Assembly (NCBI GenBank): GCA_964548225.1
Contig: CAZJQP010000008.1
Span: 1 to 64,000 of the forward strand
Direction: 5' to 3'
DNA: 64,000 bases
Origin: CALMEH01 sp964548225
Lineage (GTDB): Bacteria > Acidobacteriota > Blastocatellia > Pyrinomonadales > Pyrinomonadaceae
Shown here: positions 25,871 through 35,632 of the stretch, piece after piece
How positions within the stretch are numbered: position 1 is the stretch's first letter
Layout of the letters: each line of letters starts with the position of its first letter
The notes under the pieces: model-generated
The model's input: only the letters and a program-made list of their open reading frames with translations
Databases searched by the model: none
Told to the model about the DNA's origin: nothing
Translations under genes and position numbers: made by a program

Positions 25871-25949
25871 TTTCCGGTTTCTGGTTTTCGGTTTCTAGTT
25901 GGAAGCAACATACCGAAAACGAGAAACGAGAAACGCGAAACAAGAAACT
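25870..25949. repeat. Heptanucleotide inverted repeat between groES and groEL
   Basis: 7-mers of the GGTTTCT/GGTTTTC type on the left are mirrored by GAGAAAC/GCGAAAC units on the right, able to form a long imperfect hairpin in the operon mRNA. It could adjust the ratio of the two chaperonins. An in-frame ATG within it (25899) is not the groEL start. Confidence 0.65.
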
Positions 25950-25961
25950 AAAGGAGATATT

Positions 25962-27602
25962 ATGGCAAAACAAGTTATTCATGGTGAAGAGTCGAGAGCC
26001 GCAATTTTGCGTGGCGTAAATCAGTTGGCTGATGCGGTAAAAGTTACGTTGGGACCGAAAGGACGCAATGTTGTAATTGACAAAAAATTCGGTTCGCCGA
26101 CGATTACGAAAGACGGCGTAACGGTTGCAAAAGAGATTGAATTGAAAGATTCGCTCGAAAATATGGGCGCACAAATGGTGCGCGAAGTTGCTTCAAAAAC
26201 GAGCGATGTTGCCGGCGACGGAACAACGACCGCGACGGTTTTGGCGCAAGCGATTTTCAAAGAAGGCGTTCGCACAGTTGCCGCCGGAGCAAATCCGATG
26301 GCACTCAAACGCGGCATTGATAAAGCAGTTGCGGCAGTTGTCGAACAAATCGGACTCAATGCAAAACCTGTGAAAAGCGACGACATTGCGAATGTCGGCA
26401 CAGTTTCGGCAAACGGCGACACGAAAATCGGTGAAATCATTGCGGAAGCGATGGACAAAGTCGGTAAAGACGGCGTAATCACGGTTGAAGAATCGCGCAC
26501 GATGGATACGACTTTGGAAGTTGTTGACGGAATGCAGTTTGACCGCGGCTATCTTTCGCCTTATTTCGTAACCGACGCGGACAGAATGGAAGCCGTTTTG
26601 GACGAGCCGATGATTCTTATCAACGAGAAAAAAGTTTCAAATATGCGCGATCTGTTGCCGATTTTGGAACAAGTTGCGAAAATGGGCAGACCGCTTTTGA
26701 TTATCGCGGAAGATGTTGAAGGCGAAGCGTTGGCGACTTTGGTTGTCAATAAATTGCGCGGCACTCTGAATGTTGCGGCGGTTAAAGCACCCGGATTCGG
26801 TGATAGAAGAAAAGCGATGTTGGAAGACATTGCAACCCTGACGGGCGGCAAAGTCATCAGCGAAGATTTGGGTATCAAACTCGAATCAATCACGCTCGAA
26901 GATTTGGGCAACGCGAAACGCATCACGATTGACAAAGACAATACGACCATCGTTGACGGACAAGGTTCGGGCGAAGCAGTCGAAGGTCGCGTCAAAACGA
27001 TTCGCAATCAGATGGAAGAAACTTCCAGCGATTACGACCGCGAAAAATTGCAAGAACGTCTGGCTAAATTAGTCGGCGGTGTCGCGGTTATCAAAGTCGG
27101 CGCGGCTACGGAAACCGAAATGAAGGAAAAGAAAGCGCGGGTCGAAGACGCAATGCACGCAACCCGTGCGGCTGTCGAAGAAGGAATCGTCGCGGGCGGC
27201 GGTGTCGCATTGGTTCGCGCTTCGCGTGTTTTGGACGAATTCAACACCGATAGCGAAGATATGGACGAAAACATCGGCGTAACGATTGTTCGCCGTGCGC
27301 TCGAAGAACCGCTTCGCCAAATTGCACAAAACGCGGGAATGGAAGGCGCGGTCATCGTCGGCAAAGTGCGCGAAGGCGAAGGCGAAAACTTCGGCTTCAA
27401 CGCCGCAACCGAAAAATTTGAAGATTTGGTTGCCGCCGGTGTCATTGACCCTGCAAAAGTTACCCGCACGGCTCTGCAAAATGCGGCTTCAATCGCCGGA
27501 TTGATGCTCACGACCGAAGCAATGATTGCCGATGTCGCCGACGAAAAAGGCGAACACGGCGGAATGCCCGGCGGAATGGGCGGAATGGGAATGGGAATGT
27601 AA
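25962..27602 (+). CDS. groEL: Chaperonin GroEL
   Basis: 546 aa, the ATP-driven folding chamber. It shows LGPKGRNVVIDKKFGSPTIT, the ATP site DVAGDGTTTATVLA and the Gly-Met tail GGMGGMGMGM. The start MAKQVIHGEES is preceded by AAAGGAGA at the right distance. Length and C-terminus are normal. Confidence 0.98.
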   Translation: MAKQVIHGEESRAAILRGVNQLADAVKVTLGPKGRNVVIDKKFGSPTITKDGVTVAKEIELKDSLENMGAQMVREVASKTSDVAGDGTTTATVLAQAIFKEGVRTVAAGANPMALKRGIDKAVAAVVEQIGLNAKPVKSDDIANVGTVSANGDTKIGEIIAEAMDKVGKDGVITVEESRTMDTTLEVVDGMQFDRGYLSPYFVTDADRMEAVLDEPMILINEKKVSNMRDLLPILEQVAKMGRPLLIIAEDVEGEALATLVVNKLRGTLNVAAVKAPGFGDRRKAMLEDIATLTGGKVISEDLGIKLESITLEDLGNAKRITIDKDNTTIVDGQGSGEAVEGRVKTIRNQMEETSSDYDREKLQERLAKLVGGVAVIKVGAATETEMKEKKARVEDAMHATRAAVEEGIVAGGGVALVRASRVLDEFNTDSEDMDENIGVTIVRRALEEPLRQIAQNAGMEGAVIVGKVREGEGENFGFNAATEKFEDLVAAGVIDPAKVTRTALQNAASIAGLMLTTEAMIADVADEKGEHGGMPGGMGGMGMGM

Positions 27603-27664
27603 TCTGAAATTACGAATTTCAAATTACGAATTACGAAAGGCTTCGTTTAGATTTAAGCGAAGCC
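27603..27664 (+). terminator. groEL terminator with ATTACGA repeats
   Basis: GGCTTCG (27639) pairs with CGAAGCC (ending 27664), followed by CTTTCTATTTT. The 35 nt before it are ATTACGA-type heptamers, the same repeat that is found inside the ygfZ-like gene at 52.5 kb. Confidence 0.7.
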
Positions 27665-27691
27665 CTTTCTATTTTACTATTTCAATCTTAT

Positions 27692-28117
27692 TTAATTCTC
27701 ATCAGATGGCTCAATAAATTTCGCTAATTTTTCACGAACTGTTGAAATATCAATTCCTGCTGATTTAATCTCTCCATCTGACCATTTATCTGGATTTTTC
27801 CATGCTTCACTTTTAAACTTTCTTAATTTTGTAGCAAGCTCTCTTTCCTCATCAGTTTCAGCTATATTCATTAAATCCATACCAGCTATATCCCAATCTA
27901 CGGATAACCTTAATTCCCTTTCTCGTGAAGTTTTCGCTCCACCTTCGAGTTCATTTAAATAATTAACAGTATTTGTAACAGCCCGCGTTATACTCTCCAT
28001 TGCTTGTTGATGTTGTTGGGAGCGATTATACCAATCTTTAATTTTGGTCACTCCAACCCCAATAATAGGACCTACAACCCACTTCGCTAACAATAAAAGC
28101 AAATTTTCTTCTGGCAT
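27692..28117 (-). CDS. Hypothetical protein with N-terminal membrane segment
   Basis: A 141-aa protein. Residues 5-23 (LLLLLAKWVVGPIIGVGVT) are a hydrophobic anchor, followed by a charged helical region with QQHQQAMES, RERELRLSVDWDIAGMDL and ERELATKLRKF. No family is recognised. It converges with groEL and has its own upstream AT-rich region of about 260 nt with no other feature. AGAGA is a possible ribosome site. Confidence 0.6.
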   Translation of the reverse strand: MPEENLLLLLAKWVVGPIIGVGVTKIKDWYNRSQQHQQAMESITRAVTNTVNYLNELEGGAKTSRERELRLSVDWDIAGMDLMNIAETDEERELATKLRKFKSEAWKNPDKWSDGEIKSAGIDISTVREKLAKFIEPSDEN

Positions 28118-28379
28118 TATCTCTCTCCCAAATTTTTCAATAAATCAAGTGGTTTGATATTACTTTGATTTTGGATTTCTTACAACCTATTATTGCTTTT
28201 CAATAAATTTAAATTAGAAGTATTTTGCTGAGAAACGCAAAAGTTAAATCTTTAGCGAATTAATAATTAAATCCCATCCACAAAAGCATCTACCACGATT
28301 TGTAGTGATTTTGAATAGATTTAATTTTTACACCTAATATTTTGCAGTTTTGGTATAAAATAAACCGAGAGGTAAATTT

Positions 28380-28577
28380 ATGATAACCACAGCACAGGAC
28401 GTTTTGGAGAGATTCGGGCAACTTCCCTTGCCGGAGAGGAAAAAAGTTGTTTCGGTTATTTTGCGCGAATCTTTGGACACGGAAACGCCGGAAATATCGG
28501 ATGAAGAACTAATCTTTAACGCCGAAGAGATTTTTTTGGAACTTGACCGATGCGAGGCGGAAGATGGCAGAACCTAA
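28380..28577 (+). CDS. Antitoxin of a MazF/PemK-type pair
   Basis: 65 aa. The sequence DVLERFGQLPLPERKKVVSV, then LRESLDTETPEISDEELIF, fits the small acidic antitoxins that precede MazF-like toxins. GAGAGG precedes the ATG and TATAAAAT upstream is a likely -10. It overlaps the toxin gene by 14 nt. Confidence 0.75.
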   Translation: MITTAQDVLERFGQLPLPERKKVVSVILRESLDTETPEISDEELIFNAEEIFLELDRCEAEDGRT

Positions 28578-28878
28578 TCGCGGCGAGGTTTGGTTGGTTG
28601 ATTTGGGCTATGCGGCAAAGGTTCGTCCGTGTCTTGTCGTGAGCATTCCCGCCGAATTGGAAGACCGCGCACTTGCTACACTTGTTCCTCATACAACCGC
28701 TCTGCGCGGTTCGCGTTTTGAAGTCGAATTAAAAATCCGTTTCCTCAGAAAAGGCGGTTTCGACGCGCAAAACCTTGTAACAATCCCGCACGCCAAACTA
28801 ATTCGCAAACTCGGCAGTCTAAACGAAAATGAATTACGGCAAATCGAAGAAAAATTAAAATTTTGGCTTGGTCTATAA
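28564..28878 (+). CDS. PemK/MazF family mRNA interferase toxin
   Basis: 104 aa. NRGEVWLVDLGYAAKVRPCL is the hallmark MazF N-terminus with the conserved arginine, followed by a VPHTTALRGS segment and C-terminal helix. It should cleave mRNA. I chose the ATG at 28564 (MAEPNRGEVW); an earlier ATG at 28543 lacks family support. Translation is coupled to the antitoxin. Confidence 0.88.
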   Translation: MAEPNRGEVWLVDLGYAAKVRPCLVVSIPAELEDRALATLVPHTTALRGSRFEVELKIRFLRKGGFDAQNLVTIPHAKLIRKLGSLNENELRQIEEKLKFWLGL

Positions 28879-28935
28879 AATGAACGCATTTTAAGGTTTT
28901 GCGTTATAATCGGTTTGAGGCGAGGTAATAAAAAT

Positions 28936-29187
28936 ATGGCAACGACTATTTTTGAAGGAACTTGGGACGAAATCGTAAAACACGCGGCGGAATTTAGTGG
29001 ACGGCGTTTGCGCGTTACGGTTTTAGCGGAAGAGCAAAAACCGCAACCGAATCGGAAGATGCAGGAGATTATGGAAAAAGTTAAAGAGTTGCAAAAAGAT
29101 ATGCGTTTTACCGACGGCTCAAAGACGCAGGAAATACTTCGTAACGCTCGAAGTGGCGCAATGTTTGGCGGGGAGATAGATGAGTAA
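28936..29187 (+). CDS. Antitoxin of a PIN-domain pair
   Basis: 83 aa. It begins MATTIFEGTWDEIVKHAAEF and then GRRLRVTVL, a short beta segment typical of antitoxins with a DNA-binding N-terminus, followed by a helical charged tail that would wrap the toxin. GAGG precedes the ATG. It overlaps the toxin gene by 8 nt. Confidence 0.75.
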   Translation: MATTIFEGTWDEIVKHAAEFSGRRLRVTVLAEEQKPQPNRKMQEIMEKVKELQKDMRFTDGSKTQEILRNARSGAMFGGEIDE

Positions 29188-29548
29188 TTTATTTGCAGTT
29201 GTTCCCGATGCCAATGTTTTGATTGCGCTTTGTGCGAAAGAAAAAGACAAACTCCAAACCGCCGAAGCTGCTTTTAAACATTACACCAAGCAAGGTTATG
29301 AGTTTTTTGCGCCGAGTGTTTTAGTCGCGGAAGTGATTTTTGTTTTATGTCAAAAATTGGCAGACGGCTCGTTGACTCAGCCCGAATACGACAAAGCGAT
29401 AGACGTTTTTGGAGATTATTTGCAAGGCATCGAGTTATCACCAAACGGCGAAGCGTCTTTGCTTAAACGTGCAGTTGAAATCCGCTTCGGTAACGGTTGC
29501 AGTCGCTCGTCCGACAGTCTTTATATCGCGCTTGCCTCAATCTCTTAA
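29180..29548 (+). CDS. PIN-domain ribonuclease toxin, C-terminally short
   Basis: 122 aa. The acidic residues are in VVPDANVLIAL, in SVLVAEVIFVL (glutamate) and in SSDSLYIALA (aspartate), all expected in PIN nucleases. The frame ends ALASIS, just before the region where the family normally has a further TFD-like segment and about 15 more residues. Downstream DNA is repeat sequence, so the end may have been lost by an insertion or deletion. Activity is therefore uncertain. Confidence 0.75.
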   Translation: MSNLFAVVPDANVLIALCAKEKDKLQTAEAAFKHYTKQGYEFFAPSVLVAEVIFVLCQKLADGSLTQPEYDKAIDVFGDYLQGIELSPNGEASLLKRAVEIRFGNGCSRSSDSLYIALASIS

Positions 29549-29622
29549 TAATTTAGAACCGACGGTTCGGTTAGCGCGTGGGGCGAAACCGTCAGCGCGA
29601 CGATTACGGGATAAATTAATCA

Positions 29623-29784
29623 AAAGGCAGAAACACGACCGTAAGAGAGTGTGTCGAAAGTTAATAGTTTGACACACTTCCTTACGGTCGTGTTTCTGCC
29701 TTTTGAGGTTACTACACACTTCCTCACGGTCGTGTTTCTGCCTTTTGAGGTTACTACACACTTCCTTACGGTCGTGTTTCTGCC
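29623..29784. repeat. Hairpin plus tandem repeats of the GGCAGAAACACGACCG family
   Basis: AAAAGGCAGAAACACGACCG (29623) pairs with CGGTCGTGTTTCTGCCTTTT (to 29704), with an inner GTGTGTC/GACACAC stem. The right arm is then repeated twice more as 41-nt direct repeats to 29784. The gap between the PIN gene and the VCBS protein gene holds nothing else recognisable. Confidence 0.85.
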
Positions 29785-29884
29785 TTAAATTTTATGTTTT
29801 TTAATGTTTTTTAAGGATTTTTTAAGTAAAAGGCGCGTAAAATACTAAATTGTAACGAAATCATTTATTTGCAAGGGGGAAAAG

Positions 29885-31984
29885 ATGAAGCTAAAGAAAA
29901 TCGGGGTTTTGTTTATCAATTTAGTTTGCATCGGCGCGTTTTACATAAATGTTCACGCCTTGCCGGGCGATTTGGATACAACGTTTGACGGGGACGGGAA
30001 AGTTTTAACGACCATCGGCAGTTCGTCTATTGGGTATGATATGGCAGTTCAGGCGGACGGTAAGATTGTCGTCGTCGGAACTAATTTGCTTAATACGAGC
30101 AATTATGAAGTCGTGCTGGCGCGTTATAACACCGATGGTTCTTTAGATTCGGGTTTCGGAACGGACGGAACGATTCTTTTGCAAGAGCCGAATCATCAAT
30201 TTGCCAGATGCGTGGCGATTCGACCGGACGGCAAGATTATCGTCGTCGGACAGGAAGGCAACGACGATGTCGCAAAACCGGCGGTTTATCGGTTTAATAC
30301 CAACGGAAGCCTCGATACGACCTTCGGCACGAACGGCAAAGCGATTTTCAATAGTGTTACTCGAAGCGCGGGAGTTGATGTCGCTCTTCAGCCGGACGGC
30401 AAAATAGTCGTTGCGGGACATATCAACTTCGACTTTGCGGTTTTTCGATTTAACAGCGATGGCACCGCCGACACGACCTTTAATACGACCGGCTACAATA
30501 CTTTCCCAAACTCTTGGTTGGCTAATACTGTGGCTTTGCAAGTGGACGGTAAAATTATTGTCGGCGGTTCGCTCAGCTATTTGGACACAGGATTGTGGGG
30601 ACGATTTAATACCGACGGCACACTCGAAGGCAGTTTGATAGAAAGCGATGTTGATATTCGGGATGTCGCCATCCAAGCGGACGGAAAAATAGTTTTTGTC
30701 GGATATGGTGCCGGGTCGGTTACGTCCGGAATGGCAATAACCCGCTACAATACCGATAAAACGCTGGATAGAAATTTTGGCAACATGGGCATTAACGTCG
30801 TTTCATTCAGAAATATTCCTGATGGCTTAGCTGAGGCTAATTCGGTCGCTATCCAACCCGATGGGCGAATAATCATCGGCGGTTATGTGTCCAGCAACAA
30901 TCCCCCTTCTTTCGCGTTAGCCCGTTTTAATTCTAACGGTTTTCTCGATGTCGGATTTGGAGACAATGGAAAGATCGAGACCTCAATGGGCGTTACGGGT
31001 AACGGTAACGGACAACAGATAACTACTTTACAGATACAGCCGGACGGTAAAGTAGTTGCCGCCGGATACACCCGCAATCCGGCGAATACCATTTACAGTT
31101 TTGCCATTGCGCGTTACAACGGAGGCGGTTCAAATACTTTACCTAACCGGGCGATATATGACTTCGACGGCGACGGACGAAGCGATATTTCCGTCTATCG
31201 TCCCTCGACAAATACTTGGTATAACCTTTTAAGCCTCAATTCAACTTATGATATTCGACAATTCGGCATCAGCGCAGACGTTCTCGCGCCCGCCGATTAT
31301 ACTGGCGACGGCAGAACCGATATTTCCATCTATCGCCAGAGTAACGGTTCGTGGTGGTATCAATACTTCCTCAACTCAAATACTTTAAGGTCAACCGCAG
31401 GATCTACAATTGCGAGTAACTCCAAGGCGTTGCCGAGCGATTTCGACGGCGACGGGCGGGCGGATTTTGTTCTTTACTCGCCGACAACAGGTGTTTGGAG
31501 TCGTAAATCAATCGCCAGCGGAATGACTTCAAACGTAACTTTCGGCATTGCTGACGATAAACCACTTGTTGGAGATTTTGACGGCGACGGCAAATCCGAT
31601 CCGGCAATCTTTCGTCCTTCGACGGGCGATTGGTGGTTTCGCTCCTCGATTAACAACGCCCAACTTGCCACGCGCTGGGGAATTTCAACCGACAAACCCG
31701 TTCCGGCGGACTACGACGGCGACCGCAAAACCGATTTTGCCGTTTATCGTGAAGGCGTTTGGTATATCTACAACAGTTCAAACGGTTCTTACACGATTTT
31801 CAGTTTCGGACTCGCGGAAGATAAGCCCGTTCCGGCGGATTATGACGGCGACGGAAAAGCGGATATTGCGGTCTTTCGTCCGTCAACAGGAATTTGGTAT
31901 CTAATGCGTTCGACAGCGGGTTTTACGGCATTGCAGTTTGGAATTTCAACCGATATTCCGACTCCGAATGCTTTCGTGCCTTAA
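29885..31984 (+). CDS. Secreted delta-60 / VCBS repeat protein 1
   Basis: 699 aa with a signal peptide (to about 26, NVHA-LPGDLD). Residues 28-415 are delta-60 (DUF5122) beta-propeller repeats with the core QADGKIVVVG and LDTTFG, about 55 residues apart. Residues 425-699 are VCBS/FG-GAP-like repeats with DFDGDGRSDISVYRP and WWF units, containing DxDGDG calcium loops. It is likely a cell-surface or extracellular protein; role unknown. Paralogue of the next gene, from which it is separated by a hairpin. Confidence 0.9.
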   Translation: MKLKKIGVLFINLVCIGAFYINVHALPGDLDTTFDGDGKVLTTIGSSSIGYDMAVQADGKIVVVGTNLLNTSNYEVVLARYNTDGSLDSGFGTDGTILLQEPNHQFARCVAIRPDGKIIVVGQEGNDDVAKPAVYRFNTNGSLDTTFGTNGKAIFNSVTRSAGVDVALQPDGKIVVAGHINFDFAVFRFNSDGTADTTFNTTGYNTFPNSWLANTVALQVDGKIIVGGSLSYLDTGLWGRFNTDGTLEGSLIESDVDIRDVAIQADGKIVFVGYGAGSVTSGMAITRYNTDKTLDRNFGNMGINVVSFRNIPDGLAEANSVAIQPDGRIIIGGYVSSNNPPSFALARFNSNGFLDVGFGDNGKIETSMGVTGNGNGQQITTLQIQPDGKVVAAGYTRNPANTIYSFAIARYNGGGSNTLPNRAIYDFDGDGRSDISVYRPSTNTWYNLLSLNSTYDIRQFGISADVLAPADYTGDGRTDISIYRQSNGSWWYQYFLNSNTLRSTAGSTIASNSKALPSDFDGDGRADFVLYSPTTGVWSRKSIASGMTSNVTFGIADDKPLVGDFDGDGKSDPAIFRPSTGDWWFRSSINNAQLATRWGISTDKPVPADYDGDRKTDFAVYREGVWYIYNSSNGSYTIFSFGLAEDKPVPADYDGDGKADIAVFRPSTGIWYLMRSTAGFTALQFGISTDIPTPNAFVP

Positions 31985-31992
31985 ATAAAAAG

Positions 31993-32064
31993 GGCAGAAA
32001 CACGCACGAAGTAAGCGTGTGATTTGCTAAGGAAAACACACTTACTTCGTGCGTGTTTCTATAT
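31993..32064. repeat. Hairpin between the two VCBS genes
   Basis: AGAAACACGCACGAAGTAAG pairs with CTTACTTCGTGCGTGTTTCT over a loop with an additional GTGTG/CACAC step. It may terminate the first gene. Sequence and form place it in the same family as 29623-29704. Confidence 0.8.
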
Positions 32065-32081
32065 TAAAAACAGAGGGAAAA

Positions 32082-35030
32082 ATGTTTAGGAAAAAATATT
32101 CATCATTAATCTTACAATCTATTTTGTTAGCGGTATTCTTTTGCGGCGCGGCAAAAGGCGCGGGCGAACTCGATTCCGGCTTTTCGGCTTCGGCGTTCGG
32201 CGGGTTAGCATTCAACGGCACTATCAACGCGGTCAAAGTTCAGCCGGACGGAAAAATTCTCGTCGGCGGACATTTTACCGAAGCGAATGGTTTTGCGGCA
32301 ACGGCAATCGCCCGTCTCAACGCCGACGGCACAACCGATACTTCTTTCAGGTCGCCTGATTTTTATAGCTTTCAAGGAATCGGGCGGGAGGTTTGGGCAA
32401 TCGCCTTACAGCCGGACGGAAAAATTCTCGTCGGCGGCGATTTGGTCGGCGCGGACAATGTCCCAAAACGCGGTTTGGTCAGACTCAACGCCGACGGTTC
32501 GCTCGACACTTCATTCAATAGTTATGAGCTTCCGACAAGTTCAATCGTTTTCGACATCGAAGTTCAAACGGATAATAAAATTCTAGTCGGCGGACTCGTC
32601 TGCGGCATCTTTCGTCTAAATGCGAACGGAACTTTTGACAATTCTTTTACTCCGTCGCTAAACGGCACGGGCAGTAGCAACGGAGTCGAAGATTTAGACA
32701 TTCAGCCGGACGGCAAAATCGTCGTTGTCGGCAGAAATCTGATGTTGCGCGTTACCGACACGGGCGCACTCGACGGCAGTTTTAATAACTCAAACAGTTT
32801 TTCCGGCGGCACAATTACCACCGTCAGGGTCAGAACAGACGGCAAAATTCTCGTCGGCGGTTCGTTTCAAACCATCAATGCCGCAACTCATCGGCGATTG
32901 CGTTTATTTAATTCCGACGGTTCATTAGATTCCGCCTTTAGCCCGCAAGGACCGGATAGCGAGGTCAAAGACATTTTTCTCAAAGCGGACGGAAAAATTA
33001 TCATTGGCGGCGCATTTGTCAATTATAACTCCACCCCTCGTTTAAGAGTCGCACAGATTAATGCTGACGGCTCGTTAGATACTTCAGTTCAATTTAATAT
33101 CACGGGAGCGATTGGAACGGTCAACGATGTCGAGCTTCAAACGGACGGAAAACTTCTCGTCGGACTTCTAAACGGAGTTTCAACTTTTGTCAGATTTAAT
33201 GCCGACGGCACAAACGATTCGGGCTTTGCGCCGTTGATTACCAGAGATGCGACGGTCAATAAAATTCTGCCACAACCGGACGGAAAAGTTCTCGTCCTCG
33301 GCGAATTTCTGTATGCCAACGGAGTCCAAAGAAACTATCTGGCACGGTTTAATGCCAATGGAAGTCTCGATACTTCTTTTGTTCCGCCGACGACCGGAAC
33401 TCTTTCGTTCGCGCTCCAATCAGACGGAAAAATCTTGGTCGGAGGCTTTTCAAGTCTCAAAAGACTGAATCCGAACGGCTCGGAAGACACAAGTTTCGCC
33501 GTGCCGTCAAACGCGGTGGTTTATGACATTGTGCCGCTCGCCAACGGACAAATTTTATACGGCGGCAGTTTCGGCAGTATCGGCGGCGTTGTCAGATTGA
33601 ATGCCAACGGTTCGGTTGATTCGACCTTTACATCTCCACAATTTAATTCACGAATACAAAAACTGCTTTGGCAATCCGATGGAAAACTTCTCATCGGCGG
33701 CGAATTCACTTTTCCGCGCAATGCTATTGCACGTCTTAGTGCGGACGGTTCGCTCGATACTACATTCGTGGGCGAGGCAAATGCGCCTGTTTATGCGCTC
33801 GATTTGCAAGCGGACGGCAAAATCATTGTCGGCGGACAATTTACCGCACTTAACTCAAGCGTTAATCAAGTCAGTATCGGCAGACTTAATTCGAACGGGA
33901 CTTTGGACACGGGTTTTGTTCAATCAACAAACAGCGTGGTGCGAACCGTAAAAGTCCAAACGGACGGCAAAATTCTTATCGGCGGAACAATGTCCGCGGT
34001 CGGCGGTGCGCCGCACAACGGTCTTGCCCGTCTTAATTCAAACGGCACAATTGACAGCAGTTTTAATACCTTTGCAAATGCTTCGGTGAGAGATATACAA
34101 CTCCAAACGGACGGTAAAATTCTGCTCGGCGGCACGTTCACTAAAATAAACGGCTTGTCGGCGGTTAGAGTTGCACGTCTGCTAAATCCAACTGCACGGA
34201 CTTTATTTGACTTTGACGGCGACAGCCGCGCCGATATTTCCGTCTTTCGACCTTCGGAAAACAAATGGTATATCTCGCGCAGTTCCGACGGGCAAATAAC
34301 TCAGACAATCTTTGCGGTCAACGGCGATATTCCGGCGCAGGCGGATTTTGACGGCGACGGCAAAACCGATATTGCGGTTTTTCGTCCTTCGACAGGTGAT
34401 TGGTGGTATATTTCAAGCATTGACGGCGGACAAAAGCTCACTCATTGGGGCGCGTCAGGCGACATTCCGCGCCCGTCGGACTTTGACGGCGACGGCAAAG
34501 CGGATTTCATCGTTTATCGGGCGGCGGAAAATAATTGGTATCGTTTGGGAAGCACCGGCGCAGTTTCAATTATTAATTTCGGCGTGGCGGGCGATAAACC
34601 CGTTACGGGTGATTTTGACGGCGACGGCAAATCTGATGTCGCCATTTACAGACCTTCGACCGGCGATTGGTGGTATGCCGCAAGTTCGGCAGGCGGACAG
34701 TTCCGAGCTACTCGTTGGGGAATTTCAACCGACATTCCCGCTCCCGCAGATTTCGATGGCGACGGTAAAACAGACTTTGCCGTTTATCGTCCGTCAACGG
34801 GCGTTTGGTATATCTACAATTCATCAAACGGCGCACCAACAATTATGAATTTCGGACTCACGGAAGATAAACCCGTTCCGGCAGATTATGACGGCGACGG
34901 ACGAGCGGACGTTGCCGTTTTCCGACCGTCAACCGGCGTTTGGTATCTGATGCGTTCGACGGCAGGATTCACGGCATTGCAGTTTGGAGTTTCGACCGAT
35001 ATTCCGACTCCGAATGCTTTTGTTCCATAG
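32082..35030 (+). CDS. Secreted delta-60 / VCBS repeat protein 2
   Basis: 982 aa. The signal peptide ends near AAKGAG. Residues 25-710 carry about fourteen delta-60 repeats (QPDGKILVGG, RLNADGSLDTSF). The C-terminal 270 residues are VCBS-like repeats and end FGVSTDIPTPNAFVP, nearly the same as in protein 1. I start at MFRKKYSSL, which has AGAGGGAAAA upstream. The propeller is roughly twice as long as in protein 1, suggesting internal repeat expansion. Role unknown, probably surface-exposed. Confidence 0.9.
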   Translation: MFRKKYSSLILQSILLAVFFCGAAKGAGELDSGFSASAFGGLAFNGTINAVKVQPDGKILVGGHFTEANGFAATAIARLNADGTTDTSFRSPDFYSFQGIGREVWAIALQPDGKILVGGDLVGADNVPKRGLVRLNADGSLDTSFNSYELPTSSIVFDIEVQTDNKILVGGLVCGIFRLNANGTFDNSFTPSLNGTGSSNGVEDLDIQPDGKIVVVGRNLMLRVTDTGALDGSFNNSNSFSGGTITTVRVRTDGKILVGGSFQTINAATHRRLRLFNSDGSLDSAFSPQGPDSEVKDIFLKADGKIIIGGAFVNYNSTPRLRVAQINADGSLDTSVQFNITGAIGTVNDVELQTDGKLLVGLLNGVSTFVRFNADGTNDSGFAPLITRDATVNKILPQPDGKVLVLGEFLYANGVQRNYLARFNANGSLDTSFVPPTTGTLSFALQSDGKILVGGFSSLKRLNPNGSEDTSFAVPSNAVVYDIVPLANGQILYGGSFGSIGGVVRLNANGSVDSTFTSPQFNSRIQKLLWQSDGKLLIGGEFTFPRNAIARLSADGSLDTTFVGEANAPVYALDLQADGKIIVGGQFTALNSSVNQVSIGRLNSNGTLDTGFVQSTNSVVRTVKVQTDGKILIGGTMSAVGGAPHNGLARLNSNGTIDSSFNTFANASVRDIQLQTDGKILLGGTFTKINGLSAVRVARLLNPTARTLFDFDGDSRADISVFRPSENKWYISRSSDGQITQTIFAVNGDIPAQADFDGDGKTDIAVFRPSTGDWWYISSIDGGQKLTHWGASGDIPRPSDFDGDGKADFIVYRAAENNWYRLGSTGAVSIINFGVAGDKPVTGDFDGDGKSDVAIYRPSTGDWWYAASSAGGQFRATRWGISTDIPAPADFDGDGKTDFAVYRPSTGVWYIYNSSNGAPTIMNFGLTEDKPVPADYDGDGRADVAVFRPSTGVWYLMRSTAGFTALQFGVSTDIPTPNAFVP

Positions 35031-35057
35031 AAAATGTTCTATGATGAGGAAACAAAG

Positions 35058-35152
35058 CACGGCATTATCAATTATCAATTATCCATTAATTTGTTGGGGT
35101 TATACCTAAAACCCCAAACATATAATTGATAATTGGTAATTGATAAATCGTT
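35058..35152. repeat. Heptanucleotide hairpin after VCBS protein 2
   Basis: ATTATCA units on the left are mirrored by TGATAAT units on the right, and the loop holds a GGGGTT/AACCCC stem. It may terminate the upstream gene. Confidence 0.65.
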
Positions 35153-35214
35153 CGCAATTATCCCGCTTTTTAGGCAGAGGTTCATCAAATCTATGTTGCA
35201 GGACGGCTTCCGAC

Positions 35215-35632
35215 GTTAAAAGTCCGATAAACATTGAGCTTCGCCCTCGAAACATTGATAAAAGGACAGCGAACTTTGCCAAAAGTCCGCTGTCCTTTCG
35301 TGAAAGTCCGCTGTCCTTTCGTGAAAGTCCGCCGTCCTTTCATAAGAGTCCGCTGTCCTTTTACAAAAGTCCGCTGGCTTTCGCAAGAGTCCGCTGTCCT
35401 TTCGTGAAAGTCCGCTGGCTTTGGTGAGAGGTCGGCGAACTCTTACTAGAGTCCGGCGGACTTTCATAAGAGTCCGCTGTCCTTTCATAAGAGTTCGCCG
35501 GACTTTCGCAAGAGGTCGGCGGACTTTCATAAGAGTTCGCCGGACTCTTGCGAAAGAACAGCGGACTCTTAGCAAAGTTTGGCGGACTTTTATGAAAGGT
35601 CAGCGGACTTTTGACAGAGTTTGGCGGTTGAT
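35215..35632. repeat. 21-nt degenerate repeat array C
   Basis: About 18-19 units occur. GTCCGCTGTC-type starts fall at 35285, 35306, 35327, 35348, 35369, 35389, 35410, 35431, 35451 and on to 35619, spaced 21 nt with a few 20-nt steps. The palindrome CTTTCGTGAAAG lies at the unit border. Right of about 35430 the units shift to variants such as GTCGGCGGAC and GTTCGCCGGAC. The period of seven codons leaves several frames open, producing spurious heptad-repeat ORFs. Unlike arrays A and B, no small gene follows directly. Confidence 0.88.

Noticed and set aside
25899..25961. 21-residue extension of GroEL
   Set aside because: It is encoded by the inverted heptamer repeat, and the ribosome site AAAGGAGA precedes the internal ATG.
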